A stretch of 64,000 nt of DNA, taken from the NCBI GenBank assembly GCA_948146395.1, contig OX411544.1, positions 39,973,419 to 40,037,418 of the forward strand. The letters run 5' to 3'. This DNA comes from Fragum whitleyi (taxonomy: Eukaryota; Mollusca; Bivalvia; Cardiida; Cardiidae). This document shows, in pieces, positions 13,490 through 25,089 of the stretch (positions are counted from its first letter, which is position 1; each line of letters begins with the position of its first letter). The notes below the pieces were generated by a model that had not been told where the DNA came from, searched no databases, and saw only the letters and a program-made list of their open reading frames with translations. A program made the position numbers and the translations under genes.

Positions 13490-13526
13490 CATAACATAAC
13501 ATAACATAACATAACATAACATAACC
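13490..13526. repeat. (ATAAC)n microsatellite, 7 units
   Basis: About seven perfect ATAAC units. On the minus strand they follow GTACCTTGGAGAAATAAAG, which looks like a retroelement 3' end with a simple-repeat tail; that reading is tentative. Confidence 0.85.
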
Positions 13527-15362
13527 TTTATTTCTCCAAGGTACATACATGGTACAACAATGGGAGATGAAATTATTACAAGGAATGGTGAGAGGGGGTA
13601 CTGATTTTTTCACAACTTGTTTTCTTGGTAAATTTATGTTGTTATGCTATTGTTGCTGTTGTTGTTGTTGCGGGAAAATCCAGCGAATGACCGTGGTCGA
13701 TTCGGGCTTGGCAAACCACAGGTATGTCAAGCAGGAATCACACACATACATTTTTTCTAGAAACATCATCATTTAATTGGACATGAATCCCGACCGTCGG
13801 GCCGTCAGGGTATCTTGCAGACACTCTGACGGGCCGCATGCCGAAACGCATGCCAGAATCGAGTAAGTCTAGTTGGTAAATTTAGGTTGAGATATTAGGT
13901 TTAAAAAGGGACGATGCGTAGCTATAAGAAATAATCAGAATATCAGAACTTTTGTTGATCTAAATACTATTTGTTGGTTTTTGGTGCATAATGGCCGAGA
14001 CAACATAATTTAATTTGTTGTGACAACATAATTCAATTTTTAATTGCAGTCACGACCATTCAGCATCAGTCTTTTTGCATGGAGTAACTGTCAGTTTTCG
14101 GTATTTACGGGTTTTACTTTGGTCGATCCCCGGAGACCTGCATCTACACCCTGATTCATACAGGGTGCAGCTACGAGGTTTCAGGATGAACTGGCAAGTG
14201 AATATAATTGTATACATTCATGAATAATCACAAAAAAAGTTGACTCCGAAGTCTCCGAAGTCTCAAAAACACCATATTTACAGCTGTGGTTACGAGGTTT
14301 CATGTATGATTCGTAACCATTTAAGGATTTTACTTGCTAGGTAATGCTTTACATAAAATGTCATTAATTTAGTTTTATTTGAGAGGTCGAAATGTGTATT
14401 CCTAAATATTTTTAATAATTTTAATTGCATAGTTTCATTCTCTTACATTTAAAACGAGACATAATTCGTGGTTTCGGATGAGTCATTACCAGGTCGCAAT
14501 TCGTTAGTGTGTATTGAGGTTACAGTTGTAAAAGTTGAATGGTTATATCGATCACGTGTCCTGTCGCGCTTGTGTGCACACAGACAATCGAGGTCAACAC
14601 GTCTAGTCGGGGTTGCACGCTTTTTACACAGACGAAATAACGTTTCATAGACGATGAATGAAATTCCATTCGAATTGGACGTAAACAAATAGTAAGTTTG
14701 AAATATGTTTGTATTTTATAAGTGTTGTTTTTTAATTAATTTCCTTTATGATCAAGGATACAAATTTCCAAATATTCCATGTTAAAAGGCTAATTGTTTT
14801 AATTTCAACTGTGGTATATGTCACGGTTTGTTGACTTGTTTGAAACAAACAAAAATCTTTCGCTTTTAACACAAGGCACAGCTAGAACAAATTAGTTTGA
14901 GATGTCATTATTTTGTCAGTAAAGCAAGTTGTATCATAATATGTATGGCAAAAGTTTGACAGAAATCCATTTATGCCACGAAAGGCCCTAATGGCGACCT
15001 GTACACAAAGAAAATAATTTTTCTGCTGGTTTCCTTAGTGTAAATTTCGGTGGAACGATACTAAGCCCCCCCTGGGCCTTTTTTAAGTTTTAACGTTTGT
15101 TTACATGCACATGTATACATTCTCACATTTAACAACAAAATGTAAGTTGTACAATAATTAATTGAATTATCAGCCATACAGACAGGCAATCACTCACGTA
15201 TGCTTTTTAAGACTTTGTTTATTATCGCACGTATGTTGTTTTTGAATACAAATTCAGAAACTGTTAAAATCACCTTTAAATTGATTTTCTTAAAGTTAGG
15301 GTACTGATGCCTTTATGAATTTTTACACAGCAATTTTAAGTTCAATGTTCTATTTGAAATAG
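13527..15362. other. No gene recognised; short hairpins only
   Basis: Short ORFs on both strands at 14449-14688 overlap each other and have no recognisable domain. Two small inverted repeats are visible: 13798-13838 (GCCGTCAGGGT and its near-inverse around TATCTTGCAGAC) and 14143-14172 (CATCTACACCCTG...CAGGGTGCAG). No repeat family seen elsewhere in the window is evident. Confidence 0.5.
15218..15223 (-). promoter_or_regulatory. Candidate poly(A) signal for the ankyrin gene
   Basis: AATAAA on the minus strand about 140 bp past the stop codon. No transcript evidence. Confidence 0.45.
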
Positions 15363-16619
15363 TTAGAATATGTTTAAATTCTCTTTTTTAACTGCATCAG
15401 TCTCTTTATCTTTAAGGTATTCAACGATATCATTCTTGCCTTGCTCTATGGCAAGATCTAGAATAGTTTTCGCCCACTTGTTTCGCCAGTTTGCATCTAC
15501 TCCTTGATCAAGAAAATACTTTAAGACATCGATGTGATGTCCTTTCACGGCAAAATGCAATGCCGTTTCGTTGTTATTTGAAAAGGTATCTTTCAGGTTG
15601 TCGTAATTTTCACAGAGATAACGGGCTATTTCAAGATGACCATTAACCGCTGCTTGGTGTAACAATGTACATCCGTTTTTTGAACGCTTTCTGACATCAA
15701 TTCCTTGTTGTATGAGATACTTCAGACAGTCAAGGCTACCCCCATAGACGGCACTGTGCAAAGATGTCTCTCCGCGGGAGTCGGTCATGTGTATCATTTC
15801 TGGGTAATTTTCACAGAGGTATATAATTATTGGAAATGAACCGGACATGGCGGCAGTTTGCAGTATAGTATGGCCTTTCTTTGACCGGGCAAAAGGATCG
15901 AAACCATGTTTTATTAGTAGTTTCAGACAATTGAGTTCTCCACTACTTGTTGCAGAATGACAAGCAGAATAGCCTTTTTCTCTCGTATAAGATTTTGATA
16001 AATCAATCAAGCTACCCATTTCTCTACATTTATGTAAGGCATAATTAAGGATTGCCTCCGAACCCAGGTATGCGGCATGGTGAAAAATCGTCCTATGTTC
16101 GTAGTCACGTTTCGACATATCCGCTCCATGCTTAACTAGACATTCAAATATACTAGAATCACCATTTGTGCTCCATATTGCCTGATGAAGCGGTGTCTTT
16201 CCTTGTTTGTTGCATCGTTCATTTAAAAGTTTTGGGAAGGTATTGCATATATAGTCAACTATGTTTTCTCTTCCCTTTACAATGGCCTTAAAAAGTATAG
16301 TATTTTGAAAACGTGTATCTTTCTTGTAGGGGTCTAGACCTCGATCAAGTAAAAATTGCAAACATTCCAAATGTCCTCCGAGGGCCGCATAATGAGTTCC
16401 TTGGGCTCCATCTTCATCAGTCTCGAAGAGTCTCTCTGTAGATGTCTCAGCGATGTATTGAAGTGTACGGAGATCGCCATTATAGGCCGCATCGTGTACA
16501 TTCGTGTCATTCACATGTCCATCTACGTTGTTTTCTGTTTCAACCGCATTGCTGATATTTGCAAGTTCCGAACCTAGATCTGGTGAAGGCTTACTTCGAT
16601 TGTTGTTTTCCTCGCTCAT
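15363..16619 (-). CDS. Ankyrin-repeat protein, 418 aa, single exon
   Basis: The ORF is uninterrupted from ATG at 16619 to TAA at 15365-15363. Residues 1-40 are polar, Asn/Glu-rich and probably disordered. From about residue 40 to 405 there are eleven ankyrin repeats, starting near 41, 70, 105, 140, 175, 215, 249, 283, 316, 350 and 384; clear examples are GETSLHSAVYGGSLDCLKYL and GCTLLHQAAVNGHLEIARYL. A short lysine-rich tail follows. No signal peptide, membrane segment, kinase, death or SOCS domain is present, so it is probably a cytosolic or nuclear protein-binding scaffold; no partner can be named. The frame stays open for about 25 codons upstream of the ATG without another Met, so a spliced 5' exon is possible. 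The lack of introns could reflect retrocopying. Confidence 0.85.
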   Translation of the reverse strand: MSEENNNRSKPSPDLGSELANISNAVETENNVDGHVNDTNVHDAAYNGDLRTLQYIAETSTERLFETDEDGAQGTHYAALGGHLECLQFLLDRGLDPYKKDTRFQNTILFKAIVKGRENIVDYICNTFPKLLNERCNKQGKTPLHQAIWSTNGDSSIFECLVKHGADMSKRDYEHRTIFHHAAYLGSEAILNYALHKCREMGSLIDLSKSYTREKGYSACHSATSSGELNCLKLLIKHGFDPFARSKKGHTILQTAAMSGSFPIIIYLCENYPEMIHMTDSRGETSLHSAVYGGSLDCLKYLIQQGIDVRKRSKNGCTLLHQAAVNGHLEIARYLCENYDNLKDTFSNNNETALHFAVKGHHIDVLKYFLDQGVDANWRNKWAKTILDLAIEQGKNDIVEYLKDKETDAVKKENLNIF

Positions 16620-16802
16620 TTTGCGTGGTTTATCTAGTATGACAAAAGGGATAAGTTGAAACGCAATAAAAAGATAGATTAACCCTTTCCTGTTTTACAA
16701 AATTTTGGACCTGTCCAAATTCAAAGGTTTTGCAGACGAAAATTAAAAGTGGATTTAATTTGAAAAATAACCATTCGGTAGGGTAGAAAATAGTGTGGCA
16801 AA

Positions 16803-16843
16803 AAGAAGAAATTGCTTGTCAGAAGCAATTTCTTCTTTTTTTC
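16803..16843. repeat. Short perfect hairpin
   Basis: AAAGAAGAAATTGCTT and its inverse around GTCAG. The same GAAGAAATTGCTT core forms the hairpin in the tandem units at 46865-46900 and 47702-47735, so this is likely an isolated copy of that foldback. The rest of 16620-17387 shows nothing else. Confidence 0.6.
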
Positions 16844-17387
16844 ACAATGTTTCTCTCAATCATAAAATTCTAGACACGTAAAAAACAGGGATTAAACAGC
16901 AAAGGGTTAAAGATTTTCATGCTGTTTGTGTCATATTCCTGCTCAATCAAAGTTTTCAATACCCGAAGTTAATTAGAAATTTCATCTTTTTAAATTGATA
17001 CCAAATTAAAATCATTTAACAGTATAAAGTTAATCTTCGACTAATAAGAAAATAAATGTATATCTACCCCCTAGCCACCTTCAGTAACATAGATTATAAT
17101 ATTATATTTCATTTCAAATTTTGGTTGTTTTCTTTGAGTTTATCAGAAATGTGACAAATTCTATTTTTTTCCACATTAAAACGCATAGAACGACGCAAAC
17201 AATTTAACAATACATGTAGTTTGACTTGTTCGAAAACAGCCGAGCGCTAAAATGAATCGACTAACATTGTAAGTCTTGTCATTAAAAAAAAACCAGTCAC
17301 CAATTGACGGATTGCGTAGCCGATAAACAAACGATGTTATAAAGATGCATAGCAATCACGTTCAAAAAGACGCGCTTTGACGTAACT

Positions 17388-18316
17388 CCCATTACGCAAT
17401 TTACGTAAGTGCGCAAAAGAAATAATCAAACCGTTGAAAATATCGCTGATGAATGATCTCAACATCGAAACTACAGCTTATTCATACTTTAGCTACGTTG
17501 TTTTGATTATTCACCACCGCTCAAATCATAAAAAGAATGATACGGAGGTCATTCATCTTTCTTAATCCAAAGAAAAAATAAGACTTTTATGGGTTTCGCA
17601 TATATCTATGGTAACGTTTCCTAATAATGATAATAATTTTTAAATACGAAAATATTTTAATGCCGTTAACTCCTATCCAACTAAGTCAGCGGCTATGTAT
17701 AACATGTCATTACATGTTAAACTCTTTCTTATTTATTTACAGTCCACATTGCTTGAAAATATCACCCTGTTACAATACTTACGTATCAAGCTTGGAAGAA
17801 ATAATCCCCTGTGTATAATGGTTAAACTTTATATTGCACCGTTCGTGTGTGAAATGCTTCGATTATGGTAGTTTCGCGACAATTGATGTTGACTAGTTGA
17901 TATAGACCATATATCACTTTTTATCTTATAACTATACAAATATCCGTGTGATAACATCCCGTGTGTTATTTTTAAGATATCACATAGTTATTTTCAGAAC
18001 ATGATATAATGTGGTTATTTTTAGAAACTTGCATTTCAGTTAGAAACATCGATGAAAACAATACATAAAGGCGTTATAAGATAAGTGTATTGTATGAAAA
18101 AATAACTAACTCGGTTGTGAGAATTGATAATTGTCTCGGCAGAGCCTCGACAATGATCAATTCTCCCAACCTCGTTAGATATTTTTTTCATACAAAACAC
18201 TAAGTACGTTTTATATACATATATTACCCTTTTTAAAGTTTGAGTTTTAACAGAGGATTATTTCTTTTACACACTTGGGTAAATTGTGTAATGGGAGCTA
18301 CGCCCTTGCAAGATAC
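17388..18316. mobile_element. Foldback element of ~930 bp with GTAACTCCCATTACGC ends
   Basis: The left end GACGTAACTCCCATTACGCA and the right end AAATTGTGTAATGGGAGCTACG are inverted repeats. The left arm block is shared with 6690-6855 and 36425-36570. The right part contains the R3 repeat (17900-18215). A 63-codon ORF at 17627 has no recognisable domain. Confidence 0.55.
17900..18215 (+). repeat. R3 repeat, copy 1
   Basis: The block runs from ATAACTATACAAATATCCG to TTTTTTTCATACAAAACAC. Its middle is an imperfect hairpin (CTCGGTTGTGAGAATTGAT... with its inverse ...CAATTCTCCCAACCTCG). Further copies are at 40165-40500 (same strand) and 32416-32710 (opposite strand). Confidence 0.75.
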
Positions 18317-18664
18317 AAAATTTTATCTAGTGTCGGTTTCAAAGTAACAATTGTATCATTATCGATGTATCGCTATTATCTGACATTAGTTGATATAGAC
18401 CATATATCACTTTAAATATTACCCTTTTTAAAGTTTGAGTCCCTTGTCTAGTTAGTAGATTCAAACAAAAGTTCAAACCGAAACTAAATTAATATACAGT
18501 GCGGTTTTAGTTCTTATTTGTATGCACCAGTTTAATTCTGAAAGCTACGGTTTATAATCAGATATTCTCTTTAAATTTTGAAATCTTCTAACCTGTGAAT
18601 AACAAGGAAAGACAGTTTAATTATTTAATTGGTCTATCCGATTTTTTTTATCCTAAATGCACCA

Positions 18665-18905
18665 GGATACTGCTAGTAGGATTTCAAAACTATTCAGACA
18701 GAAGCTTTTTTTCTATTCGTTTGAATTATATGAAACAAGAGACCAATAAGGGCCTGAGACCGCTCTACTGATTCTTTGAAAAGCCTATGTTTTGACAGTC
18801 AAAATATCAAAACAATTCAGACAAAACCTTCTGTCTACTCAGTTGAATTATTTGAAACAAGAGGCCAATGAGGGCCTAAGACCGCTCTACTGTCTGGTTG
18901 ACAAA
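18665..18905. repeat. Two ~120-bp tandem units (GAGACCAATAAGGGCC)
   Basis: The phrase TGAAACAAGAGACCAATAAG with GGGCCTGAGACCGCTCTAC occurs near 18730 and again near 18850 in the same orientation. It leads into the array-type sequence at 18950-19890. Confidence 0.75.
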
Positions 18906-18949
18906 GCTATTCAAGATTAAACAAGAAAATATTTCATGAAAATATATTC

Positions 18950-19890
18950 ATAAATGAAGGAGTTGTGTTGACTAGCAAATTTACTTAAAGGACCCCTTTC
19001 CCATGACACCACATCATTGCACCAAATGTTTAATTTGTGACCATGGTTAAATGAGAAATATTTTGTTTGAGTTTCGTGACTCGGGCTCATCTTGGAAAGG
19101 AACTTTTCTTGTGACAACACTTTTAATCGAGCAAGTTTTAAGTCAATCGGATGAAAATTGTGGACTTTAGCGAGTTAACGAGGATGTTCTTAGTAAATTT
19201 TCATAAGGCTCCTTTCCCAATGACGTTTGACCTTTCTGACCCATTTTCGAATGGAACAATCCTTTTGGTGGTCCAAATATTCAGTCGATCGGGCGATAAC
19301 TGTTGACCTAAGAACGACAACGAGGATTTTCTAATTATTTGCTTCAAGTATTTCCATTTTGCCCCTTTTCGAAAGAACTACGCTTGTGAAAGCACAATCA
19401 ATCTGAGCAAGTTTGAAATCACTCGGATAAAAACTTTAGACTTTGGAGCGTTTACGTTTGACTACTTTTCCCATGACGCTTAACGCATCCGACCCATTTA
19501 TGAAAACTGTGGACTATAGAGCGTTAACGAGGATTTTCAAATCAAATTTTAATTACGCTCCTTTTCCCATGACGCTTGACGGATCTGATCCATTTTCGAA
19601 AGGAAAGTTCCTTGTGATGATCCAATCATTCTGACCAAGTTTGAAGACAATCGGACAATTGGAATCCTAAGGGTTAACATGCAAATGTTAACGGATAGAC
19701 GGCAAGACGACCCGACGGCCAAACATTCAGACGGCATGGATGTTCTTTTGGTGACCCTTTACTTAAGGCCTTAAAGAAATATTGAATGTCTCCAAATATA
19801 GACGTGGCAGGACGAAGCATATTTTCACTATAAAATCTTTTTAAATCTTTCCCTCCGAACAATCAGGACGATTTCAATGAAACTTGGTGT
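18950..19890. repeat. Diverged array of ~150-bp units
   Basis: Repeated blocks of the form GTTAACGAGGAT...CTCCTTTTCCCATGACG...GACCCATTT...CGAAAGGAA recur about every 150 bp (about 18985, 19200, 19455 and 19555). They are built like the array at 1-1690 but with different sequence. From 19271 onward they belong to the first duplicated unit. Short ORFs here are by-products of the repeats. Confidence 0.65.
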
Positions 19891-19918
19891 GATATTTTTT
19901 GAGTGACCTATTTACTTA

Positions 19919-20355
19919 CAGTTAATTACATCGTGAAATTGACTTTCATCTCGATCAAAACCATTCCAAATCACTCACTCAGCGCTCCATTCATTCAATC
20001 CAGACACTCACTCAAACCATTTATAAACGCTCAAACCCATTGAAATACATAGAATCAACAACGTCATTCAAAATAAATTTTGAAAGAGAAAAATCGCGTT
20101 TTGAATGATATTATTCGAATTGTTAGCGCCTCATAGGTTCTTGAAAAAATAGGAAGCTATGTATAGATATTGTATGCATATTTTATTAAAGAGAGGTAAT
20201 CAATATCGCAAATTTTGTTCAACCTGAACAAAATTTACGGTATAGGATTACCTCCCATTAAATTCACTCAAAACTCGCTCCACACACTCATTCGATTTCA
20301 TTCCTAATTCATTCCAAAACCATTCATCTTGTCTATTTCACGATTTTGTTAACTG
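19919..20355 (-). mobile_element. MITE-A in duplication unit 1
   Basis: Terminal CAGTTAATTACATCGTGAAA and its inverse ending GTTAACTG, with TA on both sides. The internal hairpin is present (ATCGCAAATTTTGTTCAACC...AACAAAATTTACGG). Orientation is inverse to the copies starting with the AAGGTGAATGATT side. A 26-bp direct repeat flanks the element (19893-19918 and 20356-20381). Confidence 0.9.
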
Positions 20356-20840
20356 TATTTTTTGAGTGACCTATTTACTTACTTTGTTAAAGAAATTTTT
20401 ATTTACCCCCAAAACATTGGCGTGGCGGGCCAAACCTTTTTCACTATATAAATCTTTAAAGATATTTTCTCAGGGACAATTGGGCCGATTTCAATATAAT
20501 TTGGCATTTGTGTTCCTATCGTGACCCTTTCCTTGAATCGACTAAATATTTTTGATTGACTCCAATATATGGGCGTGGCAGGGCGATGCTTATTCTTATT
20601 ATATTTTCTTTAAAAATCTTCTTGTCCCAAACCATTAAGCTAATTTAAATGAAAATTGGCATAGATGTTCCTTGGGTGACCATTTACTTTAATTGAGAAA
20701 AGAAATTTTGACGAACCCCAACATATGGGCGTTGCAGGGCGGGTCTTTTTTTTTTTAACTATCTTATCTTTTAAAATCTTCTACCCTAAACCATAAGGCC
20801 GATTTCAATGAAGCTTGTCACGAATGTTCCTTTGTTAGTT

Positions 20841-20930
20841 TTGTTTGAGTGGTGTTTTACGCTGCTTTCATTTTTTTTCAGTTATATCGCGACTGCTGGA
20901 GCACCTAACAATGGATTCCTGGTATTAAAA
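20841..20930 (-). mobile_element. SINE 3' fragment in unit 1
   Basis: The complement of TTTGAGTGGTGTTTTACGCT and CGACTGCTGGAGCACCTAAC is the conserved 3' part of the SINE that is complete at 55385-55650. The paralogous fragment in unit 2 is at about 25571-25660. Confidence 0.75.
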
Positions 20931-21417
20931 TCTCAATTAATCTCATCCTACCAATCAAATGGACTAATTTCAATAATTCTTGGAATGCATGTTCCATAAA
21001 TGACGTTCTATTTATTTTGTTCCTGAAAATATGTTTAGAATGATCTACGTATTGCAATCACCCTAAAGCTTGTAATCAAATGGGTAAAGGGTATGCGGGT
21101 AAATGGTGATTAGCTATTTTGGTGCAATGTTGACCAGACCTAGTTAATAATTATGAAATAGTTCTAAAGAGACTTCAAAGTGTTGTTTTCAGTCAGAGTA
21201 AGCTTTGTTTAATGATATCTATACATGTTAAAGTCAGTGTAGCGATACATGCCCTCTTGGACCTCTTGTTTCAGTTAATACCTTCACATGCCCCATTAAT
21301 TGATCATTTCATACATTGATTCGTACTCGCGAGGCTCCTGGAAATTGTCAGTGACTCGGAATGATTTTTAAGTTGTCAATACTGTGGATTTAGCGGAAAA
21401 ACAGAAATAAACATTTA

Positions 21418-21835
21418 TAATATGAACTAGGTCGCGGGAGTGAAAAAGCCCCATTGAATATTTTTTATAACACACGGGTGTTACTACTCTGGTGGAATAA
21501 CTATGCAAAAGAGCTCAGAGCGAATAGCAACGCTATTTTGTTACCGCGAAAATGACGTCATAATGTATATACTCGTAATGTGACGTCGTTTTTAAACGGC
21601 GTTAAAAGTTTTCGCGGAGAATTGAAATGTTTAATTTCAAGTATTTTGACGATTTTCGCGAAAATTCGGGTCATATTATAAATGAAATATCAAATTTGTG
21701 CTCATAAAATACCGAATTTATTTAACTCGTCATCTAAAACAGATAAAAACTCGGCGCAGTCTAGTTTTTTCTGTTTCTAGATAACTCGTTTAATAAATTC
21801 GGTATTCCATGACCACTCATTCAATATCCTCTATT
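21418..21835 (+). repeat. ~410-bp direct repeat, copy a
   Basis: Begins near GGTCGCGGGAGTGAAA and ends near CACTCATTCAATATCCTC. It contains GAATAGCAACGCTATTTTG, a TGACGTCA (CRE-like) site and a hairpin built on ATCTAAAACAGATAAAAAC. Three more copies lie at about 23560-23975, 26150-26568 and 28320-28735. Within each 4.7-kb unit, two copies in direct orientation enclose about 1.7 kb. Confidence 0.8.
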
Positions 21836-21839
21836 TTAC

Positions 21840-23230
21840 CACGCTATGAATGCACACCAAGCGGACAATTCTAAAGATATGAATTAATGAAATGAATGCT
21901 AGTACCGTTTCAATCGGTATGTAGTGTCGTTCACGGTAGAAATCAAAGCGCTGAAGGCCTGGTTTATAAAGAGGCAAGGTGACATTCGAAGGCATGCACT
22001 CCAATGTCTTAACTGTTTTAGTAAAGCCTTTTTTAAGGCGAAGGAAGCCAAGGGTTCCGTTTACCTATAGGGATCGTAAACCACATTCCGAACTCAATTC
22101 AAAGGAAGAATGTCGACCGGTATGCTCAATATATAGCGCGGAGTCCGCCATAACAAATAATTCCCAAGGTATAGATTACTTCGCCCGATACCGCTTTGCA
22201 GACAGGAGCAACTCACGTTTTTTTTTTTTTTGTTTTTTTTTTAATCTTAGTTGAGTTGATTGGTTTGCCACTAGTCAGTCAATTTATCCATTCGATCATT
22301 CGTCTAACAATCGTAGTAATGCTGTTTTTCTAGGGGCACCAGCTCGTCGGCTTTTCTTTACATTGGATTGAATTCCATAAAGAAGTTGTATTTTACTGTG
22401 GGAACACAAGAAATTAATAAGGTCAACTACTCCCTTTCCCGCAATATGGTCCAACCTATAATCATACCCCATCATGTTTTTTAATATCTACCCTAGATAT
22501 ATATCAAATTAGACTCATGTTGATTTATTGTCTGTAACCTATTCCAATTTGGCCTAGTCTAAAATTTTGTCGTCTGTTTAAGGGTTTAAATTTTTCGAAT
22601 TTAGATTAATTCATCACAAGATAACAAATGACTAGACAGGTCCAAATTGTAAATGGTTTACATATCATATGTGGGCAAATTAGTAAAATTTGTAGCAGAA
22701 AAGGTAGATAATATTAGGGAGAAAGGTGAAAGTGTTTGTTAGCAGCATTTTCTTTTTTTCCCTATGAGCAAGGTCATCCATCAAGGTCAAATATAAAAGC
22801 TATGTATCTTAAGCATATCAGTGATTTTGGCAGTGATAAGTAAGAAAATATCAGGTATACATGATAAGGACAAGGTGAATAATCAGAATTGTATTCCAGA
22901 AAATTGAACTCGTGTGTTCTTTCGTCTATTCAGTTCCCTCGCCTTCAGTACTATCAGTACTTTGATTTTAGCATAGCGTAGTGATATGCAAGCACTGTGC
23001 ACACAAATCACTTCGTGTCTCACAAAAGTTGATGACGTATACTAGACCTATTTTTTCCTCGCGCATGAGCACATACGGCTACGTAGTACACACGTTGCTC
23101 GGTTTTTGACTCGATTATTTTTTTCTTAGGCAATTTCCAGGATACAGGGTTGTTTCCTATGGCCTGATAAACCAGGCCAAAAACAAATAAAACTCTGCGT
23201 CCAAATGCTGAAATTGAACTCTCTTTTATT
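21840..23230. other. Unassigned interior between direct repeats a and b
   Basis: This 1.4-kb interior is conserved at 26570-27920. Short ORFs at 21979-22254 (plus) and 23020-23244 (minus) have partial counterparts in unit 2, but their reading frames diverge through indels. No domain is recognised. Confidence 0.5.
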
Positions 23231-23237
23231 ACAATTA

Positions 23238-23495
23238 CAGTCACTATTGCTCAAGCGACCACGTCAATTCAGCGACCATTTTTATTTAGCGAGCGTTTTC
23301 AAAATCCTCTTCTTTAATTCAAAATAACCTTACAAGTAGGTAATGTTGGTCTTTTAATTATGAACACGAACCCTATGCTGTCAAAACTCAGCAGAATATT
23401 CTATTGAGTTTTGACAACACGAAATTACCGAGAATTTCTTTAACGACCGCTTTTTTTGTGATCCCGTAAGTGGTCGCTTAACACAGGTTTAACTG
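23238..23495. mobile_element. MITE-D in unit 1
   Basis: Ends CAGTCACTATTGCTCAAGCG and the complement of GGTCGCTTAACACAGGTTTA, with TA at 23236-23237 and 23496-23497. The middle folds on CAAAACTCAGCAGAAT and its inverse. TA target and CAGT ends suggest a Tc1/mariner-type MITE. Confidence 0.7.
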
Positions 23496-23559
23496 TACAG
23501 AGAAGACGATGAATAGATTTTGTTCATGACACACTATCTAAAAGAGCAATGCGAACATG

Positions 23560-23975
23560 AAAATAATTTATAGTATGACCTACGTCGAGGGAGTGAAATA
23601 ACCCCCTTGAATATTTTTGATATTACACGGGTGTTATTACACTAGTGGAATAACTATGCAAATGAGCTCAGAGCGAATAGCAACGCTATTTTGTAATCGC
23701 GAAAATGAAGTCAGATGTATATATTGGGACGTCAGTTTCAAGTTTCGCGGAAAATTGAAATGTTGAATTTCAAGAATTTTGACACTTTTTCGCAAAAAAA
23801 CTCGGGTCATATTATAAATAGAATATAAAATTTGTGCTCATAAATACAGAATTTGTTAAACTCGTCATCTAAAACAGATAAAAACTCGACGCAGCCTCGT
23901 TTTTATCTGTTTATAGATGACTCGTTTAATTAATTCAGTATTCAATGACCACTCATTCAATATCCTCTATTTAAC
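23560..23975 (+). repeat. ~410-bp direct repeat, copy b
   Basis: Same blocks as copy a, with small differences: GTCGAGGGAGTGAAATAACC, and AAGTCA in place of the TGACGTCA site. It ends at the right boundary of unit 1. Confidence 0.8.
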
Positions 23976-24653
23976 CATCGGAATCCTTCAATAATGAAAC
24001 AAGTGGTCCAAATATTCAGTCGATCGGGCGATAAGTGTTGACCTAAGAACGACAACGAGGATTTTCTAATTATTTGCTTCAAGTATTTCCATTTTGCCCC
24101 TTTTCGAAAGAACTACGCTTGTGAAAGCACAATCAATCTGAGCAAGTTTGAAATCACTCGGATAAAAACTTTAGACTTTGGAGCGTTTACGTTTGACTAC
24201 TTTTCCCATGACGCTTAACGCATCCGACCCATTTATGAAAACTGTGGACTATAGAGCGTTAACGAGGATTTTCAAATCAAATTTTAATTACGCTCCTTTT
24301 CCCATGACGCTTGACGGATCTGATCCATTTTCGAAAGGAAAGTTCCTTGTGATGATCCAATCATTCTGACCAAGTTTGAAGACAATCGGACAATTGGAAT
24401 CCTAAGGGTTAACATGCAAATGTTAACGGATAGACGGCAAGACGACCCGACGGCCAAACATTTAGACGGCATGGATGTTCTTTTGGTGACCCTTTACTTA
24501 AGGTCTTAAAGAAATATTGAATGTCCCCAAATATAGACGTGGCAGGACGAAGCATATTTTCACTATAAAATCTTTTTAAATCTTTCCCTCCGAACAATCA
24601 GGACGATTTCAATGAAACTTGGTGTGATATTTTTTGAGTGACCTATTTAGTTA

Positions 24654-25089
24654 CAGTTAATTACATCGTGAAATTGACTTTCATCTCGATCAAAACCATT
24701 CCAAATCACTCACTCAGCGCTCCATTCATTCAATCCAGACACTCACTCAAACCATTTATAAACGCTCAAACCCATTGAAATACATAGAATCAACAACGTC
24801 ATTCAAAATAAATTTTGAAAGAGAAAAATCGCGTTTTGACTGACATTATTCGAATTGTTAGCGCCTCATAGGTTCTTGAAAAAATAGGAAGCTATGTATA
24901 GATATTGTATGCATATTTTATTAAAGAGAGGTAATCAATATCGCAAATTTTGTTCAACCTGAACAAAATTACGGTATAGGATTACCTCCCATTAAATTCA
25001 CTCAAAACTCGCTCCACACACTCATTCGATTTCATTCCTAATTCATTCCAAAATCATTCATCTTGTCAATTTCACGATTTTGTTAACTG
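24654..25089 (-). mobile_element. MITE-A in duplication unit 2
   Basis: Paralogue of 19919-20355, including the same flanking 26-bp repeat (left copy with one change, ...TTTAGTTA). It was therefore present before the segment was duplicated. Confidence 0.9.

Larger units (their letters stand above)
19271..24005 (+). repeat. 4.7-kb tandem segmental duplication, unit 1
   Basis: The segment starting GTCCAAATATTCAGTCGATC and ending AATGAAACAAGTG is repeated head to tail at 24006-28766. Most landmarks are displaced by 4735-4738 bp, and some long stretches look almost identical (for example 19443-19634 against 24178-24369). It contains array sequence, one MITE-A, a SINE fragment, two ~410-bp direct repeats and one MITE-D. 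No convincing gene is found in it. Confidence 0.92.

Noticed and set aside
14449..14688. Overlapping ORFs of 60 and 79 codons on both strands
   Set aside because: No domain, no splice context, and both strands are open over the same bases, as expected by chance.
16356..16577. 73-codon plus-strand ORF
   Set aside because: It lies antisense within the ankyrin gene.
21979..22254. 91-codon ORF with a counterpart at 26717-26974
   Set aside because: The reading frame is preserved only in part between the two duplication units and breaks at indels; no domain is recognised. It is probably chance.
23020..23244. 74-codon minus-strand ORF
   Set aside because: The paralogous region at 27577-27900 does not keep the frame.
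21418..23975. LTR retrotransposon with ~410-bp LTRs
   Set aside because: The direct repeats lack TG...CA ends, a primer-binding site and a polypurine tract, and the 1.7-kb interior has no gag or pol similarity. I kept them as direct repeats of unknown nature.
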